The position numbers and the translations under genes were made by a program. The notes under the pieces are model-generated. The model searched no databases, had not been told where the DNA came from, and was given only the letters and a program-made list of their open reading frames with translations. A DNA stretch of 64,000 nt. Source: Bathynomus jamesi. Lineage: Eukaryota > Arthropoda > Malacostraca > Isopoda > Cirolanidae. The stretch is taken from positions 435,001-499,000 of the forward strand of contig JAJOZX010001738.1 of assembly GCA_023014485.1 (NCBI GenBank), read 5' to 3'. Numbering within the stretch: position 1 is the first letter of the stretch; every line of letters starts with the position of its first letter. This document shows positions 1-12,082 of this stretch, piece after piece.

Positions 1-1433
1 CTAACGAGGAGCGCGATCACTGTCTCACTAGTAATAATTTAAAGGATCTTACTATGAACGTTCATATTTTACATGATCTCCTTCTCTCGGATCATAGACC
101 GCTAAAGCTCGTAATTAACTGTACTAACTTAAATAATACACGACATAATAATAATAAACCATTAGGCAAGAATGAGCTTGTCGACTGGGATAAGGTTAAT
201 ATGCAGCGGATAATAGAATACGAAGATAGGAGAGAGCACCATTTTATTAATATAAAATTATTGCATTATTACCCGTAGTAACTTCTGTTCAAATGTGTCT
301 CGCTTTAAACTTGTAGATAGGTATTATAATGATATAATATCCATTCCATACCACGAGAAACGAGAAGACCTTGAATTAAATCAGGCATAGAATGATTTTA
401 TAGCCTCCCTGAAAAGGGAATCAAAAGATAGTTACGATATATGGTGTCTCTTTGGTCTTTGGTCAACCGAGAATAGGGCCAGCTTACGTGAATATGAATA
501 GAAGTAGAGCTCATTCAAAAGCAGCCATAAGATGGTGTAAATAAGAAGAAGAGTCCATTCGAGCAGCAAAGGACAGTGAGGCTAACTTAAATAATGGTAA
601 TAACAAAGTTTGGAAATTTGTCAAGGAAACGGGTGCCAAGAATGGCATCCCATCAACGAGTGATGGAGTGTCTCGGGAGGAAGAAATAGCTAAAGTATGG
701 GAACGCGGTACTCAAACATCCTTAACAGCGTGGGGAATGTTAATCTTAATGCAGGTTGCAATGGAATGTCATGAGGAAAGACTAGTGAAAATATGGGGAC
801 TTCAGCACCTGAAATTAAAAGTCTGATTAAAGAGTTAAAGACAGGTTCCTCCCAAGGTACAGATGGTCTGTCGAAAGGGCATTTAAAGTATACTAATGAT
901 GTGATGAATCTTCATATCTCATTATTGTGCTCAGCTAAGCCTGCTCCCAGTTATGTATTCCTGCATGAGTTTATCACACCCCTTGTCAAAACTAAATATG
1001 GGACATTCTATCCAAAAATAATTACAGGCCTATCGTTGTTGCCTCCTGCTTCTCAAAACTACTTGAGAAACTTTTGCAACGCCAATTAAACCATTATTTA
1101 TGGACATCTATCAGTTTGGTTTTAAAAGGTTCCATCAACCGACCTGTGTATTTATGTTTTGAAGGAGATTGCATTTAAATATACCGACAGTAATTCAATT
1201 ATTTATACTTGTTTCTTGGCTATGAGCAAAACGTATGATAGAGTGAATTACAATATTCTATTAAGAAAATGAGAAGAGGGGATGTTCCATTGTATTCTTT
1301 AAATATCATATACTGAAATTTTGGTACACACACCAAACTTTTACTGTGAAATGGGGCAATGTATTGGACGAATGTTTTGGTTCATCATGCGGAGTTAGAC
1401 AAGGCTACTTACTCTCTCCTCCGCTTTTTAATG
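1..1433 (+). pseudogene. APE-type LINE, 5' part of a split, decayed copy
   Basis: Decayed non-LTR retrotransposon sequence in several frames. The motif SDHRPLKL near the start (about 81-110) matches the end of an apurinic-type endonuclease. Further on, LKTGSSQGTDGLSKGHLKY (about 832-890) is typical of the region before the reverse transcriptase fingers. Near 1225-1260 a fragment reading SKTYDRVNYNILL resembles RT motif A, and GVRQGYLLSP at about 1393-1422 is motif B. Stops and frame changes separate all blocks, so it is not functional. The RT continues after the mariner insertion, from 2626. Clade not assigned. Confidence 0.75.
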
Positions 1434-1435
1434 TA

Positions 1436-2623
1436 CAGGGTGGTCCAAAAGTCCCTATCTATTTCGCTGAAATAATTATATTTCCATTTTATTTTCTACA
1501 GGCCATAGATGATGGATGTACAACAACGTGTGACAGTAGCAACTACGTATCCAAGGGAAGAAATGCAAAGAAACTTGCGAAAAATTCAAAAGATGATTTC
1601 ATAAACCAGGACCTACACACAAAGCAATTCGTGAGCTGGTCAATAAATTTAAAAGAACAGGATCTGTTCATAATGAGGTAAGATCCGGACGTACAGATAC
1701 CTCTCAAGAAACTGTCGAATTGGTAAGAGATGCCTTTCAAACAAATGCTAGAATGTCAACTCGCACAGCATCACGTACACTGAGCATACCAAAAATGACT
1801 GTTCTAAGGATTTTAAAATCAACATTAAAAAAGAAAAGTTACCATATTCAAGTGCTACACGAGTTACACGAACAGGATTATCCAAGACGAGCAGTCATGT
1901 GCACAGAATTAATAGAAAAAATTCATACCAAAAACTTATTAAACCACATTCTCTTCAACGATGAGGCGACATTCCACACATGCGGAAAGGTTAATCGACA
2001 TAATTGCCGTATCTAGGCTAGTGAAAAACCAACCTAGTTCTACGAATGGGAGAGAGATTCTCCTAAAGTTAATGTCTGGTTGGGTATGACAAGATCGAAG
2101 ATTTACGGACCTTTTTTCTTTGCAGAAGCTACGGTAACAAGGACAATTTATCTTGACATGCTTCAGCAGTTTCTTGAACCCCAGCTTCGTTCAGATGGCA
2201 TTCTCGACACTGTTGTCTTTCAAAAAGATGGAGCTCCCTGTCACTATGCAAACATCGTTCGGGCGTACCTTGATGAGCTCTTACCAAATTGTTGGATTGG
2301 ACGTGGTGGAAAGAGACACTGGGCAGCACGATCTCCGGATTTAACACCATTAGACTTCTTTGGGTGGGGCTTTATAAAATCTGAGGTTTAAAAAACAAGA
2401 GTTACACTCCTGCAGGATCTGCGAACTCGTATTGTCGTGGCAATCGCTAAAATGACTCCAGAAATGTTTGAGAATGTGTTCCACAATGCAGTGGACAGAT
2501 TTGAGATTTGGAGACACTGATAATGCTCACGTCGAATCTTAGAGTCGAATCTTATGTTACTACATTTTTATCCTAAAATACCATTATTCCAGCAAAATAG
2601 ATAGGGACTTTTGGACAACCCTG
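1436..2623 (+). mobile_element. DD41D mariner-type element inserted in LINE
   Basis: Terminal inverted repeats of about 29 bp begin CAGGGTGGTCCAAAAGTCCC on the left and CAGGGTTGTCCAAAAGTCCC on the complement of the right end. Both ends abut TA (1434-1435 and 2624-2625), the duplicated target of IS630/Tc1/mariner transposases. Length 1188 bp. It sits inside the reverse transcriptase of a LINE, whose motif B lies left and motif C right. The right flank is a short (TA)n run. Confidence 0.88.
1509..2520 (+). pseudogene. broken DD41D-type transposase
   Basis: Cut-and-paste transposase in at least three frames. The N-terminal HTH region covers about 1509-1800. The core then reads VLHELHEQDYPRRAVMCTEL, NHILFNDEATFHTCGKVN (first catalytic D) and VFQKDGAPCHYANIV (second D). 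The third, in [10 protein letters not shown], follows with 41 residues between the second and third D by my count, which fits the DD41D (rosa/Visitor-like) group and not classic DD34D mariner. A stop replaces a codon at 2389-2391, but the frame then runs to a natural-looking stop at 2518-2520. Inactive as it stands. Confidence 0.82.
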
Positions 2624-2625
2624 TA

Positions 2626-3335
2626 TATATATATTGATGGATTAATTTCTTCATTTAATAAAGAGAGAATGGGATGTTGTTTGATAACATGAAGATAAAT
2701 AACTTTGGCTACGCCACTCATATGGTACTAATAAGCCCTTCAGTTATCGGTCTGGATCATCTTATAAAGATCTGCGAATTTATATTTACAGAACCATGAC
2801 ATTAACTTTAATATTACTAAAACTAACGTTTTGCAATTTCATCCTAAAAACTAAAACCAAACAGCTATTATTATTATTATTTTCAAAATGAGAGATGAAC
2901 AAATAGAGCAGGTACAAGAATTTAAATAGGAGAGTCAAATTAGCACCTGCTTCTTGGAGTGACGACTCAAGGCATAAGGAAACAATATCGAAGTTACTGC
3001 GATAAAGCAAACATGATTATAAGGAACTTCAGATTCTATATAAGTGAAGCTAAGACATTCTGTTTCGTACTTTTTGCACTAATATTTATGGGCAGCAACT
3101 CCGGGTTAATTAAAAAAAAAGGTTCCCGCAGAACCCTCAATTTGCTTTATAACAGGTCTTTCAGACTACTGCATAAGTTACTTGCAAGATGCTTAGCTTC
3201 ACAAATGTTCACTAACCACACCGTCTCCAGCCTCCCTGAGGTAACAAGACGTGCTCAATACAGTCTAATGCGAAGAATTCAAAACTCAGACAATCCAATC
3301 GTCCAATTGTCAGTCCTGCTTTATGTCTTCTAGAA
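2626..3335 (+). pseudogene. APE-type LINE, 3' part of the split copy
   Basis: Continuation of the LINE at 1-1433. After the mariner, the frame reads DGLISSLNKERMG, then a degenerate motif C region at about 2705-2740 (YATHMVLISPS-like), and further KANMIIRNFRFY (about 3007-3042). The tail, with RSFRLLHKLLARCLASQMFT and SLPEVTRRAQYSLMRRIQ, is the common C-terminal end of this LINE type. Frames change several times. No poly(A) tail is obvious. Confidence 0.72.
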
Positions 3336-5544
<2,209 letters not shown>

Positions 5545-5879
5545 GTGCGAAAAAGTAAGTGAACCCATCCATTGCAATCGATTTGTATGACTGTGGATGG
5601 AGAATATGTTTTGTACCTACTGTATATTCGACAAACATTTTGCATATCTGGCAACACTATCCTTCCGTTCGAAAATAGTTAACTCGTATGTAATTGCATA
5701 CAGAATCCTTAGTGCGCTCGGTTTTTTAAGTATGTGAACCATTTATGTATAGTCATAAATTTGTTGAACGGTGCTTTGCTTACGTATTTCATTCCGTAGA
5801 AAGTAGCATTCCTAGTATGAACGTAGTGATATTTTAATGTGATTGATCACCTCTGTAGTTTCCTTTGAAATTTCAGCAG

Positions 5880-6150
5880 CATTTTGGTGCGGATAACGTA
5901 AAGAGCGGTAAATAACGTAAATAACGGTGGCCGACCGCCGAAGATCTCACTCAGGATGATTAGGAAACTCATTCGTGGGATTAGCAGTAAACCAAGAGTC
6001 AAGGATCTTTGGCAAGAGCCAACACACACACGCTCATCGTTTCACAATACGAAAAACCATGAACCGATCAGGACTTCATAGGTTGATTGCGCAACGAAAG
6101 CCACTCTTGTCAAAGAAACACAAAGTCCTAATCGATTCACGTTTTTTCGT
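5880..6150 (+). pseudogene. Tc1-like transposase N-terminus, left arm
   Basis: Decayed + strand copy of the DNA-binding part of a Tc1-like transposase. Recognisable blocks are ANTHTLIVSQYEK-like sequence in one frame and, in another, TIRKTMNRSGLHRLIAQRKP followed by LLSKKHKV, the end of the second HTH and start of the linker. Frames shift repeatedly. It mirrors the right-arm copy at 6042-6440. Confidence 0.65.
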
Positions 6151-6440
6151 ATTGTGGAACGATGAACGTGTGTGTTGGCGCTTGCCAAAAATCCTGGAAG
6201 GTCTTTAGATGTCACTCTTGTATTACTGCTAACCGCACGAATGAGTTTTCTAATCATTCTGAGTGGTCGGCCACTCTTGGTTGTCATCGTTTTTATGTCC
6301 CTCCATTCGTAAAGAATTTGCTGAATAGTTGCCACATAGATTCCATATTTCGCTAATATCTTCTTGTACCCCTCCCCAGATGTATGAGCACTAACAATGG
6401 CTCTAGGTAGGTTATTCAAGAACTTCTTCAATCTGGGCAT
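6042..6440 (-). pseudogene. Tc1-like transposase N-terminus, right arm
   Basis: A 132-codon open frame starting MPRLKKFLNNLPRAIVSAH. It has a first helix-turn-helix (about residues 8-45), a GRP linker (KSGRPLRMIRKLIRAV, about 56-71) and a second HTH ending STIRKNVNRLGL (about 94-105). The frame then runs into the other arm and stops before any DDE residue, so it could bind DNA at most. Full-length family members are about 340 residues. Confidence 0.72.
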
Positions 6441-6849
6441 GATACCCGATGCTCTTTACGTTATTTGCACCAAAATGCTGCCTGAAATGCAAAGGAAATT
6501 AATTACAAAGGTGATTAATCACATTAAAAAATATCACTACGTTCACACTAATAATGTTACTTTATACGGAATGAAATACGTAAGCAAAGCACTTTCATTC
6601 AACAAATTTATGACGATACATAAATACTTTTGCGCGGTCTCCTTTTCACAACCGAGCGCATTAAGATTATACAATAAGATTATACAATAAGATTATACAT
6701 GCGTAAACTGTTTTCGAATGATAGGATAGTGTTGCTAAATATGCACTGTAGGTATAAGACATATTCTCCATCCACAGTCATACAAAATGATTGCAATGGA
6801 TGGGTTCACTTACTTTTTCGTACAACTACAGTGTGTGTATATATATATA

Positions 6850-7435
6850 CAGGGTTATTCAAATTGTTCATCCGATTTCAAATGAGAATACTTCCGTACC
6901 TATCAACCGTGCATCAACTGGGCATACACCACATGAAAGAGGAAATCTCCGAGTTTTACAAGATCACCGCGAGAGGGCTCCAAAGTCACGCCGTGGCCTA
7001 GCCTAGCAACAGTCAGTGTGAAAATGGCGTCCGCACAGCAGAAGGCGTTTTGTGTGTTGCAGTTTTCGAGCTGTAAATCGGTAGTCACAGGATAAAAGGT
7101 CGCCGGATCTTACACTGCGACTTCTTCCTTTGGGGGTACGTTAAGGATACTGTGTACGTGCCACCGTTGCCCACATCTTTGGATGAGCTCCGAACTCGCA
7201 TTGTTACTGCCGTAGAGTCAGTGACAACGGACATGCTGGAGCGAGTATGGGAGGAATTCGACTATCGTGTCGACGTTCCTCATGTAACTAGGGGAACTCA
7301 CATAGAGCATTTATGAGGTGAGAGACAAAATTTAGAGAGTTTTTCTTTTGGTTGATGTATCACAAATCACTCTGTATTTGTAACATTAAAAAATATTCTC
7401 ATTTGAAATCAGGTGAATCATTTTGAATAGCCCTG
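6850..7435 (+). mobile_element. internally deleted DD41D-type element (MITE-like)
   Basis: TIRs CAGGGTTATTCAAATTGTTC and, complemented on the right, CAGGGCTATTCAAAATGATT; both ends abut TA (6848-6849, 7436-7437). Only 586 bp long. Inside, MASAQQKAFCVLQFSSCKS (from 7024) is the start of a DUF4817-type N-terminus. It breaks off at about 7110, and the frame resumes with FFLWGYVKDTVYVPPLPTSL, the region just after the third catalytic D, ending TRGTHIEHL and a stop at about 7317. The whole catalytic core is missing. Confidence 0.85.
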
Positions 7436-7441
7436 TACACG

Positions 7442-7457
7442 TATATATATATATATA

Positions 7458-7506
<49 letters not shown>
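7442..7506. repeat. (AT)n microsatellite
   Basis: AT dinucleotide run with a few ATAAT interruptions, adjacent to the right TA of the deleted element. Confidence 0.95.
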
Positions 7507-7508
<2 letters not shown>

Positions 7509-8303
7509 CTAAAGTTGCCAGCAAATCAATTACTGTATGGCCTACTACAGAAAAATAAATTTAGACCATTTCAACTTTATTTAAAATGATTGAAAAAGTG
7601 AATCAGATTGAACTCCTAAATCATGCTGGCTGTTGTTTCTCGCCCTCTCTCCGCCAAATGTGACTCCCCCATTTTTATTTGAAGCCGTGATTGAAAATGA
7701 TTGAAAACAAAACGCAACGAATCTGCGCCCCTACGTGACGGCCTGCTACGAAGAGAGGCAATCTGACAGACGAGTATAAAATCTCCAATTAATTAATTTC
7801 TTCAAACTGAAATTTGAAATAAAAGTGTTGCTGCCGATCAGTTTCCAATAACAAAAAAAAAAACCAGAATGCATCTAGCAATTAGAGGAGGTATTAAGAA
7901 TGAAAAATTGAACTTGCAATTGAAAGGGATCCGGTTGCTCTAAATCTAAAATGCTTTTAATGTACGATACTCCATTCAGTGAAATCTACAAAATAGTATA
8001 AAATATCGAAACTAGATAATCGGTGAGCCAAATTTGACCATATTTAAATACTTAATTCCATGAAACAACGAGCAAAATAACAAATACTGAATATATAAAT
8101 ATGTATTTTTAGTATATATAAAAATCTATTCGAAAAGTTGCTTCCACCGCCACACTTAAAAGAACTATCACTAAAATATTAAACCTAAGAAAGAGTTGAT
8201 AAAAACTAAAAGAAACTTCAAATAAAAATTAATTTGTAAGTAATAAAGTTTACATCACTCGAATTAAACTAAAAGAAAAAGAGAATTTATTACGCGGGCT
8301 TAC
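7507..8303. other. AT-rich intron-like DNA
   Basis: No coding frame, repeat family or RNA gene recognised. If the two minus-strand exons are real, this is the start of the intron downstream of the 8304-8409 exon. Confidence 0.4.
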
Positions 8304-8409
8304 CGACGATGATTTGAGGAGAGTCTGACGATGCCACGATAGCGCTCTTCGCCACGGATGATGATGACGATGACGATATGGATTCGCCGGAAGTACTCGT
8401 CACGACCAC
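8304..8409 (-). CDS. putative internal exon, Ser/Thr-rich protein
   Basis: A 106-nt minus-strand exon predicted from splice signals. Upstream is a pyrimidine-rich tract (CTATCTTCCCTTCCCTACA...) ending TTCAACAG, then coding GTGGTCGTGACG. Downstream, ATCGTCG is followed by GTAAGC. The peptide begins VVVTSTSGESISSSSSSSVA and ends SDSPQIIV, leaving phase 1 at the donor. It starts in phase 0, as the 38090-38367 exon requires. Low-complexity Ser-rich sequence gives no family. The wider frame (8290-8547) has no ATG and would read through both splice sites. Confidence 0.55.
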
Positions 8410-8562
8410 CTGTTGAAGCGTGATACGTTGAAAGAATGTAGGGAAGGGAAGATAGGGTAAGTCACGCGAGACGATTTGATTCTGACGAAGGAAATAAGAG
8501 GAGTACTGCCGTCGAGACTCGAGATGCGCCTTCAAAGCGAGATTCACTCGGAATCAACGGAT

Positions 8563-8699
8563 AACCCACTCTAATAGACAGAGTTTATTTCCGCAACAGT
8601 TTCGATGCCCACTGGCATCCTCTTCGGGTGGATACGGAAGAGGATGCCAGTGTGCATCGAAACTGTTGTGGAAATTAACTCTGTCTATTAGAGTGGGTT
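8563..8699. repeat. 63-bp-arm inverted repeat (Penelope-end-like)
   Basis: Arms 8563-8625 and 8637-8699 are nearly perfect inverted copies around an 11-nt loop; a few mismatches are present. Each arm, read from the loop outward, has GAAGAGGATGCCAGTG, then GAAACTGTTG, then CTCTGTCTATTAGAGTGGG. The same sequence recurs on the minus strand at 62965-63030 next to Penelope-like sequence. This looks like two 3' ends of one retroelement placed head to head. Confidence 0.75.
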
Positions 8700-9540
8700 T
8701 TCATTATCATATTTTGACCTTCACGTAGAAAAAATTGAAATTTTTGCATAGATCACTTTAATTTGTCGTGTCAGCGGGCGACAAAAAAGTAATCAGTACT
8801 CACCAATAATTTGAATTCATATTCTCAGTATTTAATTACTACCTTCGTTATTAAATTCATTTAAGATTTTTAATTCCGTTTAAAAGCTCTGAACACGACG
8901 ACACTATTAAAATTTACGAGTTTATCGGACTATCTTTGAAAGCTCCGAAAACAGAAGAGACTTTTCTTGTCTGACGACTTGCCAATACGGGGCAGTTGTT
9001 TCCCTCTTGTCAAACTCTATCATAATAAAGAGGGGTCAAATAATAATTAAAACGCATCCGAACCTTTAATTAAAAACTATTTGAAAACATATAGAAATAA
9101 ATTAATAAAAGTAATGTGCGGGATATTTCCTATATGTTACGGTTGCATTGCGACTTAAGACTTTTTAGTTGTAAAAAATATCGTTTAATGTTTCGGGTTC
9201 CGTTCTGTTCGCACCCAAAGAACTCCACAATTTATTTCCAAGCGCATTCGTTCCTAAAAATGGGATAATAATAATAAACTTTTATAGCCAGCCAATCGTA
9301 ACCGACTGCAGAATCGAATGAAAATCTCTCAATTTTTCCTATTCGCTGATTCATGTGGACTCAAATTAAAAGGCTTTTTTTTACCATTGCACCATCTGTG
9401 AGTTTATGAGGACGAGAATAAAGCAGTTTGTAAACAGTAATTACATAATTTACAATTAAACTAATTGATTTCATTAACGAACTGAAAAATAATACAGATA
9501 ACATACACCTGCGTATTATACTCTATGTCTATTTCAACAT
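8700..9540. other. AT-rich DNA without recognised feature
   Basis: No coding frame or repeat family recognised on either strand. Confidence 0.4.
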
Positions 9541-10712
9541 TAAAAGTCCCTGTACACCAGATAACACAGATAACAAGCTTACCTTATCATCATAGGCAGA
9601 TGACATCACTCTAACATCCACCCACAACAACATCGACACCGCTACAAATAACCTACAAACATATATAAGCAGTATACAAGACTGGCTCACACACAATAGA
9701 CTCAAAGTAGCGCCCACAAAATCAACCATCACCTTGCTTACAAGCAACACAAAAGAACACCAGATAACTCTACAGCTTACACTAAACAACACAAAAATTC
9801 CACACACTCACAGGACCAAAATACTTGGGGTCACATACAACACATCATTATCTTTTGCAAACCACATTCAGGACATTAAAAACAAATGTACGTCAAGACT
9901 TAACACGCTTAGGGTACTAACAGGCACAAACTTTGGACACTTACAGCAGGAAACAACATCACTCATATACAAACAATATATTCGCTCAGTTATGGACTAT
10001 GCTAGCCCATGCTGGGCACCCATTATCTCAAACACACACATAAACACCTTACAGACAATACAAAACAACGCACTTCGTATCATTACAGGATGCACTCAAA
10101 CAACACCAATAGAACACCTGCACACAGGAAGAAAAATACTGAAAGTTAGGGAAAATTTAGACATGAGGGGAACACAATTCATGGCAGCAGCGACAACTAA
10201 CCCACAACACCCTTGCCACTACATGTACAATCACGCACCGACACCTCGCACCATTAAAATAACACCAGAGACATTATAACCAAATACTCCATTCCATACC
10301 ACGCCCCACAGACATCACACAGTACAGAAAACACACACACACACCCAACCCACAAAGCACTGACACGACTCGGTCCGAATGCGGTCCTAGGTGCGAAGCC
10401 GCCACCCACTGACAGGTCAGAGATCAGCCTCAGCAGATCGGATCGAGTTAACTTAGCACGATTCCGATGTGGCCATCACCCCAACTTACAGACATATAAA
10501 CACACACTAGACAACTCCACAGACGACACCTGCCACCTGTGCCAGGACACACCACAAACAACTGAACACATTATGACAGACTGTATTGCTCTAGCACAAC
10601 ACAGAACACAACACAACATCACTAGTGCGCTGAACCTCTGGTCCACTCCGGAGAGGGCGATCAGTTACCCGCGTGCCGCCGGCTTGCTCGATCAGGGTGG
10701 GCTGATCGGCTA
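9541..10712 (+). pseudogene. jockey/R1-type LINE, 3' half of ORF2
   Basis: A 5'-truncated non-LTR element. At about 9575-9620 the RT motif C reads SSYADDITLTSTHN in a frame broken upstream. The open stretch 9734-10279 continues the RT thumb (ILGVTYNTSLSFANHI, YKQYIRSVMDYASPCWAP). After a frameshift near 10275 comes a C-terminal RCGHHPN...CHLCQDTPQTTEHIMTDC, a CCHC-like zinc motif of jockey/R1-type ORF2. The frame ends TAA at about 10710. An A-rich tail follows (10770-10870). Confidence 0.8.
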
Positions 10713-11300
10713 ACCAACAACAACAAACAGACTTTTCTAACCTGATACGATAGTATGATAGCATGTCCTATACCAATAAAAAAAATGCATGAAAAAAGTT
10801 TTAAAAAAAAAAAATTTAAATTAAAAAAAGTTAAAAAAATATATATTTTTTAAATTAAAAAAAAAATAAAGTTGCACATCATCTGGAATATACATGAAAA
10901 AGTGAAAAAATAAATAAATAAATAAAGTGTATATATGCAATTGCAATGTTGATCAATTGTTGCAAGGTGCCAGCCCCCTTCCCCCCTGGGGGGTAATGGG
11001 GAAGGGGTGTGGGTTAGGCCCCCCTTAAGTTGCATAAAGGGGGGTGAAGGGGTTTGGGGGAGAGGGAGAATGACCTCCCCTCAAAGGGGTAACCCAGGCA
11101 CCGAAGGTGCCCTCGCCGTAGGCGAGTTTGTGAAGCACAAGCAGTGCCCGTCTGCTTGTAGACTTAAAAATAAATCCAAATGAAAATTGATACTTGTGAC
11201 ACCAATTTCCAAATCTGTCAAAAATCTACATATTGTCTTTGATAAACAGGTCTTTTGAAGAGCATATAAATACAATGTGTGTAAACAGAAAAGCGAAGGG
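10713..11300. other. LINE A-rich tail, then GC-rich hairpin block
   Basis: 10770-10925 is A/T-rich, the probable LINE tail plus slippage. 10970-11130 is a GC-rich block unlike its surroundings, with G and C runs. It holds two adjacent perfect hairpins, GGCACC-GAA-GGTGCC (11097-11111) and CTCGCC-GTA-GGCGAG (11112-11126). A minus-strand frame through it (11081-11275) shows no recognisable protein. Confidence 0.45.
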
Positions 11301-11404
11301 CACCTTAAATTATAAATTATTTACAAAACCTGAAACACAAATTTAATCTAGCGACGAGAACACTGATTGTAAATAGCCTGGTAATGAGTCATGTGTCCTA
11401 CTGT

Positions 11405-11635
11405 CCTCTCGGGCTACGTCGTAGCCAATGTCGTAACACCGCTTTCCGTTGATCAGCGAAGTTAAGCGACATTGGGTCTGGGTAGTAGTTGGATGGGAGG
11501 CCGTCCTCCGCGCACAGATTATGTAGCGACCCGTGGTTCGGATCCCAGGTAAAGCTGTAGGTCCCCTACGTCATATGACCTTAGATGTTGCGGAGGAGGT
11601 TAAACAACCCCAATCATTATTATTATTACTGTCCT
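11405..11635 (+). mobile_element. 5S rRNA-derived SINE (or 5S pseudogene)
   Basis: Positions 11422-11510 follow eukaryotic 5S rRNA. Recognisable are the box A region GATCAGCGAAGTTAAGCGAC, the intermediate element GGGTCTGGGTAGTA and box C GTTGGATGGGAGGCCG. The 3' strand of helix I is not restored. Non-5S sequence follows instead (ATTATGTAGCGACCCGTGG and on), then CCCCAATCATTATTATTATT at 11610-11632. A 5S head with an unrelated body and simple-repeat tail is the structure of SINE3-class elements. A lone 5S pseudogene is the alternative. Confidence 0.65.
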
Positions 11636-11640
11636 CTCAT

Positions 11641-12080
11641 TTGGAGATGTTCCTGAACTTCACTAGAAGCGGTTAAAAAAGTGCAAAAGTGCAAAATTTT
11701 GCGACCAAAGTAGCATGCGGATATGACAAAAAATTATCATGCAATTCCTTTTAGAGGAAAGTTAGGCTGGCTAAATTTAAGCTGGAAACTGCAATTTAAT
11801 GTCGGCATATTTGCATATAAAATTACACACCATCCTCACTGAGTGTTACAGTTTCTTTCAAAACATCAACGTCATTCTGACAAGAGTCTCAGAAACGACT
11901 ACCTAAAAACAAGCATGAGACGATCTCATGCTGGTAGAATGGCAGTCACAAGTTGCTCATTCACAAAGGAAAAAGGAATGACCTTCCTACTCTAACCAAA
12001 CAAGCATCATTCCACTCGTTATAAATTTCGCTTAAATAGACGTACTGATAATAATCTTAGCTCCGCATCATGCTCAGACA
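11641..12080. other. AT-rich DNA without recognised feature
   Basis: No coding frame or repeat family recognised. Confidence 0.35.
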
Positions 12081-12082
12081 TA

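Noticed and set aside
8290..8547. 85-codon minus-strand ORF taken as a whole gene
   Set aside because: It begins with GTG, not ATG, and crosses both a good acceptor and a GTAAGC donor; only the 106-nt exon portion is supported.
11422..11510. Functional 5S rRNA gene
   Set aside because: The 3' strand of helix I and a T-run terminator at the expected place are missing.
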